Made by a program: the position numbers and the translations under genes | DNA from: Lunasporangiospora selenospora | Lineage: Eukaryota > Mortierellomycota > Mortierellomycetes > Mortierellales > Mortierellaceae | DNA length: 12,112 bases | Assembly: GCA_015680635.1 (NCBI GenBank) | Contig: JAABOA010000512.1 | Span: forward strand, 2,026 to 14,137 | Direction of reading: 5' to 3' | The notes under the pieces: model-generated | What the model saw: only the letters and a program-made list of their open reading frames with translations | Told to the model about the DNA's origin: nothing | Databases searched by the model: none | Part shown: piece by piece, positions 9,134 to 12,112 of the stretch | How positions within the stretch are numbered: position 1 is the stretch's first letter | How the letters are laid out: each line of letters starts with the position of its first letter

Positions 9134-9586
9134 CTATTTGAGTTGTCGGCGAATTTGGCATTCACACCTATATATGGCGTACTTGGGGCCGATATAGCCC
9201 AACGAGACGGATTCGATTCGACTACTCATCTCGTTGAAGATTGATCTTGTCCATTGCCTTCTCATGACGTCCTTGGAGAGCCTTTCTAAGGATCGCATAT
9301 CATCAAAGGTGGATTTCTTGATGTTGGTCGGGAGTCTTTTGGGTGCAATAAGGGTTTCTCAAGGCTCTTCTTTGCTCTTGCCCTTTGAAAGGTTCGACTG
9401 GATCCGATTCGATACATAATCATGCCTGTCAAGTGTGAAATAATAGAAGTGTTAGAACAACTGTCGATATCAAACTGATTTCGAGTGCCTGAAAAGATAA
9501 TCTATCGATAATCTATCGTACCTTGCTTTTTTGGAAGCGGTCCGGATGTCCTCATCCGCGATATCGTCTCTCTTTGGAGTTAGCCG
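9134..9586 (-). pseudogene. Possible - strand gene end: spliced exons with in-frame TGA, unknown product
   Basis: I do not recognise the product. Two frames connect across a plausible 96-nt intron (9521-9426). The upstream block 9586-9522 reads DDIADEDIRTASKKA and ends at donor AAG|GTACGA. The acceptor GACAG lies at 9426, with a TTCTAAC branch site about 26 nt before it. The second block continues in the same frame (HDYVSNRIQ...KEEP) to a TGA at 9361-9359. Beyond it the same frame stays open for 74 more codons to TAG at 9136-9134, with charged, amphipathic, gene-like codon use (for example SLERLSKDVMRRQW). An AATAAA lies at 9022-9017, about 112 nt after that TAG. A later acceptor (CCCAAAAG, exon from 9335) would skip the TGA and keep the frame. 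It could be a decayed gene, an alternatively spliced last exon, or chance. No start or 5' part is identified. Confidence 0.38.
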
Positions 9587-9738
9587 TCAACAAAGATGCG
9601 CCCGCTCCAGATCCAAGAGACATCACCGACTGTTTCAAGGATTCCTATCCAGAGTATGAAGATACCCAGGAAATTATTGATGGTATCCAGCAAGATCCAG
9701 ATTCGTATACCGAATGGTCCTATACCAATGGCCTGTGA
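9493..9738 (+). CDS. Acidic terminal-exon-like frame, function unknown
   Basis: I do not recognise this. The frame is open from 9493 and ends at TGA 9736-9738. The convincing part begins near 9580, after an acceptor-like TCTCTCTTTGGAG. It gives 52 residues rich in D, E, P, Y and W (KDAPAPDPRDITDCFKD, then PEYEDTQEIIDGI, ending SYTEWSYTNGL). The codon choice (GAT, ACC, ATC, CAG, TCC) resembles the confirmed genes, and the opposite strand reads as an implausible I/W/G-rich peptide. No upstream exon could be linked to it. Its left part overlaps the - strand candidate, so at most one of the two models is likely right between 9522 and 9586. Confidence 0.28.
   Translation, partial: KDNLSIIYRTLLFWKRSGCPHPRYRLSLELAVNKDAPAPDPRDITDCFKDSYPEYEDTQEIIDGIQQDPDSYTEWSYTNGL
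9499..9520. repeat. Tandem duplication of an 11-bp unit
   Basis: ATAATCTATCG occurs twice head to tail. It lies at the donor end of the putative 96-nt intron of the - strand candidate. Confidence 0.85.
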
Positions 9739-9902
9739 ACTCTATCTATCACAGCTTCTCCCATCACTTTGCTTCCCTTCGTATCTATTGATGGGTCTTG
9801 AGCCGGTGCGATGAACAGCAACAGGGTATTGACTCTGGAATGGTGAGGAAGATTTGTGTCCTGTAGGGCTTTGTTGAGGCGAAAAGTCCAGGGAAAGTCC
9901 TA

Positions 9903-9923
9903 GGACCAGATATTCACTGGTCC
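9903..9923. other. 7-bp hairpin overlapping a 10-bp palindrome
   Basis: GGACCAG (9903-9909) pairs perfectly with CTGGTCC (9917-9923) across a 7-nt loop. The palindrome GTCCTAGGAC (9897-9906) overlaps its left arm, so two foldings compete. There is no gene context that assigns a role. Confidence 0.5.
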
Positions 9924-10244
9924 CAAGGTAAGAGTTGACCTGATAGAGGAAAGACCCACCTTGTGAGAGTGGCAAGGCGTCAATACATGATCAATTTTTC
10001 TATTCAAATTTTAATAGGGAGGGAGGTTTTTTTTTTTTGCATTTTCTCCTACCAGTTCAAAAGATTATGTTTAAAAAGAGAAGGGTGCGTTTGTACTAGA
10101 GAATGCGTATAAGTGGATAGGGAAGAGAGAAAAAAAGAGAGAGGATGGATGAGCGAAAGATATGAGGCCCTCATGCACTCTGTGGGAAAAAGAACCATCT
10201 AGAAAAAATCAAAAGAGAGCCACATGGAAAAAAAGGGTCATTTG

Positions 10245-10267
10245 AAAAAAAAAAAAAAAAAAAAAAA
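10245..10267. repeat. A23 homopolymer
   Basis: Twenty-three consecutive A on the + strand. I looked for an adjacent retroelement 3' end or target-site duplication and did not find one. Confidence 0.9.
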
Positions 10268-10890
10268 TGTTGTCGAATAGCAAATACTGTTAGGTAGTTT
10301 CTTTCTCTAACAAAAGAGCGCTATAAGCCAAGCATTCTCGTGGATTCCCCTTCTCTTTTTCTGCGTTCCCTGTATACCTGAAGAATATCTTCCTCACCCC
10401 CTCCGAGCGACACTCAGATAAGGGAAACATTGTTCTTGCTATTAGACATGTAAATATAATGTTGCTAAGGGAAAAGGATTTCATGAAACTTGACTTGTCC
10501 GGTTGTTTGTGAACTTGATCCAGATCCGCATGGGAGGTAGGCAGGTGGTGGCGATGTTTGTCTTCGCGACTCTTTATGAAAAGACTAATCGGTCTAGTAA
10601 AACTCTCCACGGAGTAGCAGCGTGGGGGCGTTTGCACTCTACATGTTCAACCAGTTCCAGGTGCATAACCTTTTTTCCAATTTCCTGTCACAATAAAATT
10701 TGGAGCCACGCTGCCTGCATTGCTTTACGTAAAGACGGATTTCCTGGTAGGCGCATAGATTATTCTCGGCCCAATACTGCATACAAAAAAAAACAATTAA
10801 TCCCGAGGGATTTGAGACATTCTAGTAACGCCGGTCAATATCTTTACCGTTCCTCTGGATGCGATTAAAGAGCACTTAATTAGATGATAA

Positions 10891-10896
10891 TTTATT
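10891..10896 (-). terminator. Candidate polyadenylation signal of the receptor gene
   Basis: Exact AATAAA on the - strand, about 200 nt downstream of the receptor stop at 11097. It follows a U- and CU-rich 3' flank. Position is suitable, but the motif alone is weak evidence. Confidence 0.35.
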
Positions 10897-11096
10897 ACGA
10901 AAGCTTTTCTTTTTTTTTATGTATTGAAGAATCCGCTTGGTATCCTGAACATTGGTTCTCACTGAACTATAGTCCAGTCGCAGACTCCTGCAGAGAAAGA
11001 GAGAGTGAAAGAAAAAAAAAAAGATCCTTGTCTATCCTTAAAAAAAGTAAAAAAAAAAATCAACAGCAGCTATACATTGAAGCGAACTTTGCTTTT

Positions 11097-12112
11097 TTAA
11101 ATGACAAAGAACTGGTCCTGCTCCTTCTTTTGCTTCCCCTTGCCAGACATCCAATAACCCAATGCGCTAAACTTGTCTCCCCACTCGCGGAGAAGGGCCA
11201 TCTTGAAAAAGACAATGAAAATAACCGTGCCAATAGTCGAGACCAAGAACTCGGCCGCAATCATCAACCCGTACGGAGGCAAGTATGGAGCCAACTGATC
11301 TGCACAAAAGTCGTGGCCATTACCCGACTTGAGACAGAAGACAAAGTCGAGGACATGGTCCTTGAGCAACTCGGGATTGATCTTGCGAAGCTGAAGGAAG
11401 TAAAACAGCCAGTAAAAGGTGACGGACAAGATGGCACAGATGGCCATCAGAGCTGCACGCCACTGGATCTTGATGGCCATCATGACGTGTCGTCGGTGAG
11501 AGATCTTGGCGGCCGCACCTGCAGAGAGGGTTGAGCGAGACATGGTCTCCGAGTCAATGCCAGCCATGGTCGAAATCCTGGCGATATGAACAAATGTGGC
11601 GATGTGGACCAAGAAGGCGGGGAAGATCATGGCGGCAAGAGGATAGAAGAAGATCTGAGGAGCCTTATCCTGCGAAACCAGACACAGAGTAGCATACTCC
11701 CATTTGACTTCGCCCATTCCCAATGCTACGCCCGTGACTGCAGCGGCGGAACCCCAGCAGAGAATGTGGAGGAGCCAGTATTTTTTGGCGAACCAGGCCG
11801 AGTTCCAGACAGTATGCAGATGAAGGTTAAGAATCAGGGCTGTGCACCAGGCACAAGTTCCGATCGAGGCAAAGATCAACATGCCACCTAATCCAACATT
11901 GAAATAGAGTCAAAGTCGCCAGACAGTTAGCGGATAAGGCGCCATAAATGGATTGCAGCAATAAAATGATTATGAATAATAGAATATGCCCGTTGCATTT
12001 ACCTTGGATGGCACACTTTAGGTTATTCTGCTGAGTACTGGGATTGATGGCATCGACACACTGCATGGCTCTGGTATCAACCAACGGGAAGATGATGACG
12101 ACCGAGAAGAGG
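11097..12112 (-). CDS. Frizzled/Smoothened-like G-protein-coupled receptor, C-terminal part (5' end outside window)
   Basis: This is a seven-helix membrane receptor of the fungal Frizzled/Smoothened-like family; ligand and partner are unknown. Exons are 12112-12003 and 11887-11097, and splicing rebuilds CAIQ-G-GMLIF. The fragment has 299 residues. It shows the end of TM2 (about 1-10), an outer loop with C18 and C33, TM3 with CAWCTALILNLHLHTVW (48-64), TM4 (about 74-94), outer loop 2 with C105, TM5 (about 115-139), a basic inner loop (SHRRHVMMAIKIQWR), TM6 (about 181-202), outer loop 3 with C221 and C231, and TM7 (about 243-265). C33 and C105 could form the usual TM3-loop 2 disulfide. After TM7, K265 and W272 in KMALLREW sit where Frizzleds carry KTxxxW, but the motif itself is absent. 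The tail is short and basic and ends in FFVI. Whether a cysteine-rich ligand domain exists cannot be seen. Confidence 0.87.
11888..12002 (-). other. Receptor gene intron (115 nt)
   Basis: The donor is GTAAAT after ATCCAAG and the acceptor is GGATTAG. It interrupts the loop just before TM3 and restores the frame through a split glycine codon. Confidence 0.88.

Larger units (their letters stand above)
9739..11096. other. Gene-poor, purine-tract-rich interval
   Basis: About 1.36 kb with no gene I can support. It holds T12 (10027-10038), A23 (10245-10267) and long GA-rich stretches on the + strand (about 10072-10170 and 10990-11062). Competing frames lie on both strands at 10290-10637 (-, 115 codons with ATG) and 10503-10868 (+), with no domain. 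The right end is the 3' flank of the receptor gene. Confidence 0.5.

Noticed and set aside
9234-9419. 61-codon + strand frame rich in L, S and V
   Set aside because: It is the mirror of the - strand candidate; the - strand has the splice continuity, charged composition and AATAAA.
10245-10267. A23 tail as the 3' end of a LINE or SINE insertion
   Set aside because: No target-site duplication, polymerase III boxes or reverse-transcriptase sequence was found next to it.
10290-10637. 115-codon - strand frame with an ATG
   Set aside because: No recognisable domain, an overlapping open frame on the other strand, and an AT-rich flank. The length is not rare enough by itself.

Overview
The window looks like nuclear DNA of a filamentous fungus. 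A Mucoromycota/Mortierella-type genome is my best guess, from the style of the genes rather than from any marker. The genes carry short introns (105-262 nt) with GTAAGT/GTATGT-type donors. There is a fused dethiobiotin synthetase / DAPA aminotransferase and a Frizzled/Smoothened-like receptor of a type expanded in early-diverging fungi. No bacterial operon, CRISPR array, rRNA or credible tRNA was found.

Layout. (1) Positions 2-2989, + strand: the 3' part of a type II P-type cation ATPase in four exons, entering from the left edge. The spliced frame is open for 886 codons. (2) 2990-3927: a convergent spacer with pyrimidine-rich stretches, a (GA)n and a (TGC)n microsatellite. (3) 7164-3928, - strand: a complete five-exon bifunctional biotin-synthesis gene of 817 codons, with every junction in frame. 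(4) 7165-11096: almost 4 kb with no confidently assigned gene. It is rich in homopolymers and purine tracts and contains a few coding-like islands. The best are a spliced - strand candidate around 9134-9586 and a + strand acidic reading frame ending at 9738. (5) 12112-11097, - strand: the C-terminal five transmembrane segments of a Frizzled-like seven-helix receptor, running off the right edge.

The three solid genes do not form a functional cluster: ion transport, biotin synthesis and signalling are unrelated jobs. The ATPase and biotin genes converge tail to tail. The receptor is transcribed in the same direction as the biotin gene, from far upstream.

The observations most worth checking are an apparent 10-residue in-frame loss in membrane helix M4 of the ATPase, the unassigned spliced - strand candidate near 9.1-9.6 kb, and complementary AG/CT repeats in an intron and the 3' flank of the biotin gene. 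I found no convincing new multi-gene system here.
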